In this document: positions 54,035-64,000 of the stretch, one piece after another
Numbering within the stretch: position 1 is the first letter of the stretch
How the letters are laid out: each line of letters begins with the position of its first letter
NCBI GenBank assembly: GCA_036362985.1
Contig: JAYGXS010000003.1
Span: 31,969,622 to 32,033,621 of the forward strand
Direction of reading: 5' to 3'
Length of the DNA: 64,000 nucleotides
Source: Ligula intestinalis
Lineage: Eukaryota > Platyhelminthes > Cestoda > Diphyllobothriidea > Diphyllobothriidae
The notes under the pieces: model-generated
The model's database searches: none
Seen by the model: the letters and a program-made list of their open reading frames with translations, nothing else
Told to the model about the DNA's origin: nothing
Made by a program: the position numbers and the translations under genes

Positions 54035-54380
54035 CAAGGCAACTCGGGACAGGTGGGTTCCGTTAGAGATCGGTGAAAGTTCATCAACGAGTGTGCATAT
54101 CTCCCGACATAAACTGGCATGACAACGAGCTCGTGGCTCCATGGTTAGGGCATTAGACTCTGATCAGAAGGTCGTCAGTTCGAGCCTCGGTTGGTGCATC
54201 ACTTTAGGTTGAGTACGACTAGCTAACGATGGCTAGTAAATCGGAAGTGGCCATTTCAGTGCCCCTTGTCTTTGCCAGCAATGTTATCTGCTTAGTCTAT
54301 TAGCCACTATGGTTGTTGTCAAGGTCCGTGAAAGGAGTCCCAAGACAGAACAGGACAAGTGATTTCCTTTAGGGGTCGGA
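54035..54380 (+). mobile_element. tRNA-derived SINE, near complete
   Basis: The 5' segment (GGACAGGTGGGTTCCGTTAG, AGTTCATCAACGAGTGTGCA) is followed by A-box TGGCTCCATGG (54134-54144), B-box AGTTCGAGCCT (54177-54187), TGGTGCATCACTTTAGG, CTAACGATGGCTAG and a tail ending AGCAATGTTATCTGCTTAG. This copy gives the fullest view of the family layout. Confidence 0.8.
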
Positions 54381-56417
54381 AAGCATAAACAAATTAGTAA
54401 CAGTTCATCAAATGAATTCTTCTAGACCTAAACGTATCGGCGGAACGGAGAGTACTTTTGTAAAAAAGATTCACAAATAAAATAAAGTTTGACAAACGTG
54501 TGTTTTCGATCATTCATTATCAGGTGATTACAATAATGTAAGGAGGGATATAGTGAGCAATGTTTCAGCAAAACGACCATGAAAGAATTTCGCCGTCCGC
54601 TTCCTACCCCTGTGTGCTAAAGACGCGCTTCCTCTTTTTAAAAACAAAGAGTCGCTTGCGATAGCCTTGGAAGGATTTCCGTTCTTAGTTCCACCTACGT
54701 ATGTTTTCTTTGAGCCCGTTTTGCAAAATGCATGCTGTGGAACAAATCAAACTCCTTTGGGAATAACGCACACGCCGCTCAGTTGAACTCCCTTTAGCCT
54801 CATCTAGAATAATGAAATATTAATGGAAAGTAGTAGCTTAGTCGTACCAGCTTTTCCTTTTCCTTAACGATAATCCTTAAACTTAGATTACTTGAGGAAT
54901 GCATCAAATTTTAGTCAACGGTAATCGTTCTTTTTCTTAATATAGATTTTTCTCAACACGAATAAACTATTTATATCTTAAAGTCAAAGGCTGAACCCCA
55001 AACTTTGGATGCAACACAAGTCGTGTTTAGTCTACGAAAAGGACGTTAGCAAACCGCGTTCTCATGGCCTCGAAAGTAAACATACTGTTCAGTAAAAAAT
55101 ATTCTCCAAATTATCTTTAAACATAACGCGACCTCTTTTCGGTAGGCAAGTTATCGTTGACAGTGAAGGTCCTGGAGTTAAATAACTTACCAAATTCAAG
55201 CGGGTTGGCAGCATTAGTCATATCAGATCCGGTGATAATTTCCCAGATATCAAGTCAGATCTATCAACTTTGCCAACCTTAATATATCAATATCATTTCA
55301 AATATGACGCCGTGGCTTCCCTTCTTCCAAAACTAATAGCAGTATTGCTAGAACAATATGGCTGATTTCGAATGATACTATGTTAAAAAAAGTTCGTGTT
55401 AGACTGACGTACAAATGGCCTCAGCTGAACTCAATACAAAAACCCTACCGCATAGTGAACTGATTAAGATCATCATTTGATTTTGTTTATAATATCTGGG
55501 AGAACGGAATCAGAAAAAACTGGCCCCAATTGTCCAAATTTCCTACTCTGATGTAAATAAAGTTGATTTTGAAATTCACCCGTATAACCATGCATCACTG
55601 TGATTAAATATTTTACTTTAAAATTCCTTCTCAATTTTAATTCCGTAATAGGTAACTGTACTTTTTTTCTACGGTATTAGGAAGTACGCTGCTACCAGGT
55701 AAAACTTAAGGGGAGCAGGTTTACCATCTTCAGGGTGACAGTTTGACCGTCAATTTTGACGTCAGCCCCACAGCAGATCTGCGCAAGGACGGTGGCTTGT
55801 GCATGCCTTAGTTAATAGTTGCCGCGGATTTGCTTAGGGTTCCTAGCGAGGTGTGCTGTTGGTCCGCGTTTTGAGGGCTAGCCGCGCCAACTTCCAGCAC
55901 CCTTCCCAATCTCCGGTCTCCTCGACTCTCGTATTGGCATCGGGTACAGGTGTGGAGGAAATGGGGGTAGATCCGACGAGTCTACTTGCACTATAATCCG
56001 GCCAAAGTCATCGCGTCTGCCGTCAGCAGGCTGAACCCCACAGTAGATATTGTGAGAGTGACGGTCGACCTGTCGTTGGGCTTGCGCTGATAACCATTCA
56101 GGCCTCGACCTTTAGCGCACCGGAGGGTACACCCAAACGTAAGCTGTACCTCTGTAGTCAAAAATAAAATATGGGGGACCATAGTTCATGTTTTGCTCGC
56201 CGGGCTACATTTGTTGGCTTGCTGACGTTTCGGACAGCAGGACTGGCTGTCCTTTGACGAAGCGTATAATGATTTTAAAGTTGCGGTTGTATGTGTTGGC
56301 CTTGGGCTGATCGAGTTTTCTCCACTCGATGCTTGGCCCTCCGTGTGGATTTCACCACAGCTTGAGGACAGTGAGTGATCTGTTTTGTCCCCACGGTAGA
56401 TAATGCTGGTAATCTAG

Positions 56418-56433
56418 CTCTCTCTCTCTCTCT
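56418..56433. repeat. (CT)n microsatellite
   Basis: About eight CT units. Confidence 0.9.
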
Positions 56434-57981
56434 TCTGGTGGTTTCGTCACAGGGCTGTCTTCGCCTGCAAATTCTCACTTCGATTTGACCGTGTCTTATC
56501 CCTTACTGACGTAATTGTGTAGAATTTTGTAGGCCGTGGGCAGGTCCAGATGCCTGTTGACAGAATTGATGTCTGAGTGCCATGCCTCAAGCGTCAGTCA
56601 AATTTCTGACGTTGACAGCGACAACTAAATGCAGACGTATGTCCAAGAAGGACTAACAGCAACAATATACGTGTCGATTTCAGATATGGGATGGTTGCAT
56701 TTCCGTATACCGAAAGGTTGCATTGCCACACGTGTCCACATGTCCTATAGATATGGATTCAGACGAAACCTTCAAAGGTCCTGCGTCAGCGGATACTTGC
56801 AACGACAGAGGTAGCCACCATACTGCTAACTAACCCGACTTTGTGCGCCCAGGCGGCATTTATACGGGCAGTAAAGCCCCCTTGACCCAAGACTAACCTA
56901 GCATACGTCTTCACACCTCCCACCACGTCATATAAAGGGACGACGCAGCGACTCGAACTAATTGTTGGATCTCTTCTCCTCCTCGCGCCTTCCCTCCCCC
57001 GGTCCCCGGTCCCCGACCCCTCGATCTCTGAATCTCCTCTACCCTTTTTCACCATTGATTGGATGCTTAAACGATTGTCGCTTCACACCCTCCCCCGTCC
57101 TATTATTGCAATTGTCTGATGATGAATAACCAAAAGCACACATTGGCCAAACTTGAATTCTTGAAAACCGCATAAGACATGTCATCGCTCACCGTATAGC
57201 TGTCTACAAAATATATTCGGTTGACATTAACTGAGAGAAAGAGATACGCTTTATTTTGTAAATATCATTCCAAAACTCCCAGCAAAAGTGGCCTTTCATT
57301 TACAAGGAATAAATACGGCGCATAAATTCACAACGCCGGCAAAGCTTATCGTCAATGACTGCAATTGTCGACCCCGTAGATAAGTTTCCTTGGAAAATTT
57401 GACTGCTTTCAAACCAGCGCTAGCGTCGGGCACTGGTGACCTCATTGTAGTATAGATAAACGAAGAGGGATATGAATCGATTTAAAATGGGCCAAGTAGG
57501 CCAACCGACGTATATATAAGGAATTTGACATGGGAATGAAGTAAGCTAAAATACTCGGCTCGGTTTGAAACGTTCACTTGCAACAAGCATTATAAATTCA
57601 ATCGGGGCGCTTAGAAGCCGGCCATTATGTTGCCTTTCATTTACCGACAACCACAGATCAGGGCAATGCAGTTTTGGCAAAAGATATAACATTTTCTACA
57701 CAAGCACGATTTATTAACTTAGGGCACTTAGTCAGGTTCTCGGCTTACAGAAGCTGGCCATTATTTAGCCTTTCCCTTGCCAAGCATTAAAGGCCAGTAC
57801 AACTCAATGACACAAAAAATAACCATTGAGGCAGAGTGTTTGGACGCCTACTCCATCAAAGAGCACATTGACTCTACGGTGATCCACAAAATCCTGCATC
57901 AATATCTCCAAAACAACGCAGAACTAGAGGGCTGTAGTTAACTAACAAAAAAGGACTAGTTACCATCCGAAAACAAACTCT

Positions 57982-58050
57982 ATGGACAGGGAATCAGAGG
58001 AGCCATCTTACAGTACAACTCCCACTGAAGTTCAACTACCTTCTACCGAG
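57982..58050 (+). CDS. Candidate first coding exon of an unidentified gene
   Basis: ATG at 57982 opens 23 codons (MDRESEEPSYSTTPTEVQLP and three more) and ends at a strong donor, GAG|GTAAGT at 58051, in phase 0. The acidic, serine- and threonine-rich peptide looks like a disordered N-terminus. It could join in phase to the exon at 63488. There is no homology call, and the exon may be non-coding or spurious. Confidence 0.3.
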
Positions 58051-58291
58051 GTAAGTGCAAACTGTAGAGGTGCTTTGTTCACTAAACCGAAAAACTGCCA
58101 AAAGACCGATGCGCTTATGGAAGGCTGGTTCTTGCAGGATCAACGCTCAAACCCATCTACAGTCATCTTACCATCGAAGATAGATGAGTGAGGAGAGAGC
58201 AAAGATGTTTGCCTTTGCACAAGTACTCTTTCCTGCGCCAAATTTAGGAGACACACTTTCAACGTCGATACAAGCGGAAATTATAGTTTAA

Positions 58292-58400
58292 AAAGACAAC
58301 TGAGAAGGACGAGAACTCAACTTGTTGGACGTTTCGGATTCACGCTCGAAGGCATCATAAAAAACAGCATCAACCCGTATCTGATAGTGACTACGAGCGT
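58292..58400 (+). repeat. ACGTTTCGG-family repeat, short variant
   Basis: GGACGAGAACTCAACTTG, TTGGACGTTTCGGATTCACG and CGAAGGCATCATAAAAAAC. Similar to the copies at 50880 and 14610. Confidence 0.5.
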
Positions 58401-58917
58401 AAATCTGACGCATAAGACGAATAAGGCTCTTGCTTCAATGGTCGCATCTACTTCTTCTCACTGTGGCTGTCACCGCATACGACCATCAAACGGTTATGGT
58501 CATCACATCGCCTCAGGATCAGGATCCTGTTTGCCCCGACAAATTATACTTCAGGTTCTATGAGGCCAGGCTTCCACCGGCCTGAATGTAAGGCTGAATA
58601 AGCTTGCTTCCTCCTGCCGCCGTTCGAATTGGAACACCTAGCTGGAGCGCTAACATATGACCCTAAAACAGTGAGCAGTCAGCAATAAAGAGGGGATACC
58701 GCGCTCTTTTACTTGCTTTCAGGCAGTGCAGGATTTGGTGATTCACGTTTTTCAACCACTAACCTTTTCAGTACTGATTTAATGTCTACAGTCGCCTGAC
58801 TGGCATTTGGTCATCGTCGTCCTGCGGGTAGGTGCCCTCCTCTCGCAATATTGACCTTACCCGCAGCGCCATAATAAAACAGATAGCTAACATGAGGGTT
58901 GAGACCGCACGTATGCG

Positions 58918-58929
58918 TGTGTGTGTGTG
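58918..58929. repeat. Short (GT)n tract
   Basis: Six GT units just upstream of a TATA box. Confidence 0.85.
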
Positions 58930-58944
58930 CTTCTGTGAGACAGG

Positions 58945-58950
58945 TATAAA
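58945..58950 (+). promoter_or_regulatory. TATA box
   Basis: TATAAA lies 57 bases upstream of the ATG at 59002, which would leave a 5' UTR of about 25-30 bases. A GT tract precedes it. It fits a core promoter for the secreted ORF but is unproven. Confidence 0.4.
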
Positions 58951-59001
58951 TCTCTTACCGCCGCTGTTGGCATCATAAGAGAAAAAGAATCACCGTCCGA
59001 A

Positions 59002-59619
59002 ATGCACGCCTTTCTTTTTGGCCTCCTCTTCGCCTTTGCCACATCAGCTGTGGCTGTACCACAACATCCCCGATCGAATCAACCACCCAACTTTAAAGAA
59101 GTAGAATCTGTGTATCCGAAGACAGCAGCCTTCCTTAAGGAGCAGCAGGTGAAGCGGGAAAACGTTGATGATAAATCGGTTGAAGGCAAGTCACAGTTTT
59201 TCTGCATGTTTCTCTCAGATACAGGCGTTGCTTTAAATATTTATTTTCTTCATTTGATAGATTTTCTAAACATAACAGAACCTTGCGCGTTCTTATGCTC
59301 ACCCAACCTCATTCCTCAGCGTAGGAATTTGCAGCATGGGGCTTGGATTCTAACGATGTTTGCCCTTGAAGTTGCGGCCATATTGTACATTAGGTTGTAT
59401 GAACTGGTCAGTAGGGTGCAAGTAGAAGAAGGATGGCTTATGAAGGTTTACTCCGCACATGAGACAAAAGTTGGTAAATACCGTGTTTGCTTACCGATGG
59501 AGATTGGGGGGAAAGAATTTGCCCAGTCCCTTTTCTGTCTATACTTTACTGTAAAATGTTTGATTTATCCAATAAATGAAGCATTATTCCAGCCGAATCA
59601 TGTGCATTACCTAATTTGA
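59002..59619 (+). CDS. Unidentified ORF with signal peptide (205 codons)
   Basis: The protein starts MHAFLFGLLFAFATSAVAVP, a clear signal peptide with likely cleavage after AVA. A hydrophilic, proline- and lysine-rich stretch follows (HPRSNQPPNFKEVESVYPK, then FLKEQQVKRENVDDK). The family is not recognised. It is the longest open frame in the window. From about residue 63 the composition changes to hydrophobic, intron-like sequence, and GAAG|GCAAGT at 59186 could be a GC donor. The true first exon may therefore be 59002-59185 only, leaving one base. AATAAA at 59571-59576 overlaps the end. The TATA box upstream and the secretion signal fit a small exported parasite protein, but that is inference. 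Confidence 0.4.
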   Translation: MHAFLFGLLFAFATSAVAVPQHPRSNQPPNFKEVESVYPKTAAFLKEQQVKRENVDDKSVEGKSQFFCMFLSDTGVALNIYFLHLIDFLNITEPCAFLCSPNLIPQRRNLQHGAWILTMFALEVAAILYIRLYELVSRVQVEEGWLMKVYSAHETKVGKYRVCLPMEIGGKEFAQSLFCLYFTVKCLIYPINEALFQPNHVHYLI

Positions 59620-61069
59620 TTCAGTTGAAGTTAATTAAATTCTGCCTCTAATGTTTATCGCAAATTTTGGGCCGAGTATGGGAAAGTTTGGTCCGAATGA
59701 ATTCCTGGTTTGCTAATGCATTCAAATACGTCAACATGAAAAAGACCCAGTGCATTAAAACGGTTTCGAGCACACAGAGGGGACACATCTCTAGCCCCAA
59801 TGTCCTGCAATGCCGCAAGATTGAAGAAAAATGTTTCCACCCTCAGAATGCTAAATCATGCAACATTTGTATACTACTGCTTGTTAGTTGATACGTTAGC
59901 AATAGCAAGCGATTAATAACCGGAAGCTTAGTAAATACAAATCGAATAATTAAAGCAGCTCTTGGACCGAGAATGATCAGGTTATTAGTCTATATTCACC
60001 TGTTTATTTCAAAGAAAAATGCGTGGGCTTAACGGTTCGTGAAGAGGCTATTCTTTAGTCTGCTCGGATATTAATCGCTAACCTGCAGTAAACCAATTGT
60101 AAATAAGCATTATAGTCTCAACCCGAAAGCGGTCATGAAGATTTGGCGTGAAGTTCATCGGTCGCAGCGCAATAACTGCGTCTTATTTATAAACTGTAAA
60201 TAGACAGCCACTATTATACACCGAAATTGCATGATAGAGCGTACTAACAACAGGGTAACTAGCTACAAGTCCACGCAGGGTCTTCGTCAATATTCTGCCG
60301 CTGGATGACGTTTAAGGTATGGTGGCCTCATCAGTTGATATCCCCAGTGTATCTATGCAAAGTGCATACAGGAGGCACACTACCATTTACCATAGTGACA
60401 GCATAGATACTTCCTTAAAGCCCATATGCGCGTGGTTAGCTGATCTTGTGCCGCTACATGACGCGTCTGGGAGGCTTTCAGTATACAACTGGGTCCCCTT
60501 AGTCTCCCCTTTCTGTTTTCGGCTATATTAACTCCAGTTTGTATCCTGCCTTGTTGCCAGGTCGTGAATATTACGTGGTTAGTCCTCACAGGTTGATGCA
60601 TTATAGCTCAAATATCCATACCGACTTGCCGACGCAGCCTAAAAAAGTTGGTACCGAAGGATTAACACAAAATTGCACATTAATTACCTCAGCAATTGAA
60701 AAAGACCGACTAAGAAAAGAATTCTTTGCACACTTTCAGTCACGAATTCCATGGTATAAGGCGTCGGCAGCTGCCCCAGCATACACAAATTAGGATCTTT
60801 TCAATGGTGGGACGTTGTACTTGAAGTGTGTGGTATTGGAGCACTTAATGCAAACCACTAAGAAATTCAGTGTGTAGTGAAGCAGGCGCTCCATGTTTAA
60901 TTGCAAGTGAGTAAACAGTCAATATGTGGCGTGTTTTACGGCGTGAAAGACAGAAAGTAAAAAAGTCTCCTTTTGAGGCTTATTTGCAACTGTTTATGTA
61001 TGTACGACCCATCTGTTTAACGTCCATACTTGTTCCTGTCGAGTAAACCGAAAAATACTTGAAAAGACA

Positions 61070-61480
61070 CATTAGCGAGTATATGTTGCCTTTCGATAAA
61101 TTCTCTTCAAGCCTTTAAGTGTATATCATAATTAACTAAATAAAATATGCGGGTTGGTAGAAAAAATATAATGGCTTTTAGAGGAGGGGAGTGGGCAAAA
61201 CTGGGGTCAGCAATTGGATCCGCGTCAGGGAGAACTGGCCGCCGAGAAAGGTAATAAGCTGCAGGTGGTTGAATTAGCAACTTTTGGCCATGGAAACCGC
61301 GGCGCCTTTGTGAAGCGCTTTTGGGCACACAGGACCGATTTGTGTTACCTGATGGCAGCCGCTTTTGCCGTAGCCAACATACGCTGTCGAAGGAATTTTT
61401 AATAGCTTGTGGCCATAGTGTAAATCACTCTGAAAGTCTCTCGGGTGTATACACAATGATCTGAGTCTGTCGTGTGTTTT
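61070..61480 (+). repeat. Interspersed repeat shared with 19296-19720
   Basis: GCGAGTATATGTTGCCTTTC, GATAAATTCTCTTCAAGCCT, TATGCGGGTTGGTAGAAAAA and TGTAAATCACTCTGAAAG. Same order and orientation as the 19.3 kb copy. Confidence 0.6.
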
Positions 61481-61589
61481 AGAATGGAACTGTTAATGCT
61501 CTTTGCTTGGTCCTTCTATAACCATACACTTAGTGTAGTTTAAGTGACCTGCTTGGAGAATGTCTGCGCATGTTTTAGACTGTTCTTTG

Positions 61590-61690
61590 AGTACCTATGA
61601 TTAAGGATTCCCGAGGGAATCCGAAACGTCAGGAACATAAAGCCCTTGTCCCAGTGATTGCATCTTCTTCTTCTTCTGAATGTCTAGAGT
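61590..61690 (-). repeat. ACGTTTCGG-family repeat, minus strand
   Basis: CCTATGATTAAGGATTCCCG, AGGGAATCCGAAACGTCAGG and CCAGTGATTGCATCTTCTTC are the reverse complement of the family order. Confidence 0.65.
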
Positions 61691-63487
61691 CTTTGTAGAT
61701 TTGTGTCCTTTTTTTACTTGATAACTCTCTATTGTTTGACGGCCACTTTCGGACCATAGGCACCGTAAAACTTTCTGTAGAAAAATTAATAAGACGTAGC
61801 TTACCTCAACTTCTTCGTTCTTTCGCTTTAGATATTGAAAAACGCAATTTGAGAAGCCTTGCAGGATGAGGACTTCGTATACACTAGATGGATATCTACG
61901 AAATAAAGCATTAAATTCTCTGTGGTTAGCAAAGTGTATTCTTTATTTGTAATAAATTAAAATAAAACCTATTCTAACTGCAAGAAAAATCTGTTGTCTC
62001 TGTTTTCGTTGGAGCAAAACCTTGACACGTCACAAAACCTTTATTGATAAGTCTTTAATATTTTTGCCTTGCAAAGGACAATTCAACAATTCGGCCCCAA
62101 GTGTAACCAACACTGTTTCCTTCATAACAAGGCGTTTATAGAATTTGTAGTAGCTCGCTTATTAAATTCTGGTTCGGGGGTCAGGTTGTGCGTGGGTAGC
62201 GCAGACGGGCAGCTTAACAGAAAGAAAGCGAGGGAAACATGCTTTATTTTGAAGGAAAATACTCAAAATTTTCAGCAAAAAATGGTTCTTTTCACTGAGA
62301 TCACGGGATAAGGTAATATAAAAAGCCATAGAATACTCAAAGTCAAATTTTTTTATGATATCCACACCTGTTATGGAGACAGGTCTGATTTCAAATTTCA
62401 AATTTCCGTTTCTTCCTACGTGAGGTAGCGTGCTAAGAATGTGAGCATAGAACGCTGATTTGCCGATATACAGCAAAACATATGGCGGCAGATTGGGCGC
62501 GCAGTACGGGAAGACTTCGCAGCCATTAATTTAGAATGGAGAGGATGAGCGACTTCACCAAGAATGCCACAACTTAATTGCTTGAACGTTTTAACGTGTC
62601 ACTGTATCATACTATCGGCTAAAGAACATATGAAACACCGGCAGCTGAAAAGAAAAGTTTGGAAGTGCGTTTTAAAATGCACAGGTCCTTCTTAAGTGAG
62701 GCTGGAAAAAATAACTGGAGAACAGTAAAGAATGAGAGGGAGAATGCAGGCATTTATAAATAGCTGGATAAGGACCTCGCCAAGAAGGTTATAGATATTG
62801 AATAATAGTGCTTCTCGTTTCATAATCCCCCACAGAAGACGAAGAAGAAGGTACAAGGACCTGGACCGAATTATATTAAGGCCGACCTTTCGGACACCCG
62901 CTTGTTTCTATCGTCAAAGTTACGCGGACTATATCAGCCTTGCTGTATGTCTGGTATTATATCCGTGCTCGATGCATGAAGTTTGACCAGGGAGTATGTC
63001 CTCGTACCTTCTTTTTCGTCTTCACTGGAGGATGGTGAAAAAGATACGAGATTTGGAACTCATATGGAACGCATATTTTGTCCTGAATCACGGCAAATTT
63101 GGAAAGAGCACTTGGAATGCTGCTGCAAAATGTCCCCAATATTAACATAGTTAAACGTAATTTACCTTTGCAAAAACGAGCCGGTACTTCAGCACGTCAC
63201 TTGAGACATGGCTTAAGTACTAAGATTACATATTAATACGACGCTAGTACAATCTCAATGGATTAAGTGATAACTGTGAATATTGGCGAAACAAATGTGG
63301 AGTGCAAACGCTCTTTTTTTCCCTTCTTCGCGGGCGCCACTCCCTCGCAGATTTTGAATTGATGCACACGCGCAAGTCGCGGTTCATTCGGCAAGATTCC
63401 AGCCGCAGGTCAAGGCCGAAATTCACGCGTGAGGTAACAATAGCGTGAGTCGCAAATCGTTTGATTCATGGCCAATTTTCTTTTCAG

Positions 63488-63628
63488 TCTACTAGCAAGG
63501 GCAATGACCTCCCGAACTTACATTCAGTGCTGATACTTAGGTTGGCCAAATCAATCACCCACTTGGGGAGCACACAGACCAACATATTTTCAAGGGCCGA
63601 TGCCAGTGAGCCTCTCACAGTGGGTAAG
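63488..63628 (+). CDS. Candidate internal exon of an unidentified gene (47 codons)
   Basis: The acceptor is TTTTCTTTTCAG ending at 63487 and the donor is AAG|GTAAGT at 63629. The length is exactly 141 bases, and only phase 0 is open (both other phases hit stops). The peptide starts STSKGNDLPNLHSVLILRLA and continues KSITHLGSTQTNIFSRADAS. There is no domain I recognise. The clean splice sites and open phase make a real exon more likely than not. It may belong to the same gene as 57982-58050. Confidence 0.45.
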
Positions 63629-63967
63629 GTAAGTTAAACACTAGCAACTGCGATCTTCAAGTCCGGTTTCTTAGCAGCATAGAGGTCAGGGGAGCAGAGT
63701 GAACTGAAAAGTTTATTGTGTATAGGATGAAGTGGAAAATAGGCAGTAGAAAATTGACTGTCAGACAAACAAACAATCGCCAGCCAGCGGGGTGCATCTG
63801 AAGTGAGGTGACAGTGGGACTCGACAGGTGATTGACTAGACAGACGAGCGTAGGCGGCCTTTACATGTGTTTTCGTCGGCAGTGGTGATGATCGTGTGCG
63901 CAGAATTACTCATCATATGCCAAGTGCTACTGCTCTCAATTTATGTCTCTAAGGATGAATCTGCGAT

Positions 63968-64000
63968 GGATCTCGAAAAATCAGGTGAATAAAAGTATTG
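63968..64000 (-). repeat. Start of an ACGTTTCGG-family copy, cut by the window end
   Basis: TCAGGTGAATAAAAGTATTG is the complement of the TTTATTCACCTGA word of the family. The rest lies outside. Confidence 0.35.

Larger units (their letters stand above)
51838..57981. other. Stretch without a supported gene
   Basis: Apart from the repeats listed, I see no exon. 54400-55700 is AT-rich and featureless. 55750-56170 has a mixed, more GC-rich composition that suggests a repeat but has no recognisable motif. A CT microsatellite lies at 56418-56433. At 57610-57785 two stretches share GGCCATTAT and GCCTTTC words about 130 bases apart, perhaps a decayed tandem repeat. Confidence 0.5.
58051..63487. other. 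Right-hand region without identified genes other than the ORF at 59002
   Basis: It holds the repeat shared with 19.3 kb (61070-61480), an inverted ACGTTTCGG-family copy (61590-61690) and a weak relative near 62830-62910 (CGACCTTTCGGACACCCG). The stretches 59620-60870, 61700-62790 and 63130-63480 show nothing I can name. Confidence 0.5.

Noticed and set aside
1..64000. CRISPR array, prokaryotic operon, rRNA or phage
   Set aside because: No regularly spaced direct repeats, no gene clusters with ribosome binding sites, no rRNA motifs; spliced exons and SINEs show nuclear eukaryotic DNA.

Overview
The window is eukaryotic, repeat-rich DNA. It shows GT-AG introns, tRNA-derived SINEs, a CR1-like LINE, Penelope-like GIY-YIG remnants, one run of 10 N (18734-18743) and no operons or Shine-Dalgarno sites. 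The repeat mix and gene style suggest a parasitic flatworm, perhaps a diphyllobothriid tapeworm. That placement rests on family knowledge and inference and was not tested by a search.

The one gene I recognise confidently is the orthologue of RELCH (KIAA1468), a LisH / coiled-coil / HEAT-repeat protein. It lies on the + strand from 2607 to about 51837 and is open at its 5' side, because the N-terminal LisH part is left of the window. Eleven exons join in phase or align with vertebrate RELCH: 2607-2793, 9783-9960, 28517-28638, 34468-34884, 35946-36162, 38396-38784, 41163-41346, 46679-47168, 47261-47441, 47621-47734 and 48584-48765. Two more small exons (41546-41631, 41697-41769) and a C-terminal exon (51660-51837) are proposed. 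One intron uses a GC donor. One junction (41346 to 46679) cannot be closed without a further unidentified exon.

The introns carry the rest of the visible content. Intron 3 holds a decayed CR1-like LINE on the - strand (about 29880-34123) with ORF1-like, endonuclease and reverse transcriptase remnants. Many copies of a tRNA-headed SINE are spread in both orientations, some as inverted pairs. A second repeat family carries the short motif ACGTTTCGGATTC and tends to lie near Penelope-like remnants (11.9-13.3 kb, 23.1-23.5 kb, 52.2-53.2 kb).

The right end (57.9-64 kb) is a different, poorly defined neighbourhood. It has a 205-codon ORF with a signal-peptide-like start and a TATA box (59002-59619), and two splice-flanked candidate exons (57982-58050, 63488-63628) of unknown identity. 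I found no rRNA, no convincing functional tRNA, no CRISPR array and no prokaryotic genes, and nothing I would call a new biological system. The most checkable oddities are the RELCH exon structure, the long palindromes at 51.0 and 52.5 kb, and the SINE hairpin at 17.1 kb.
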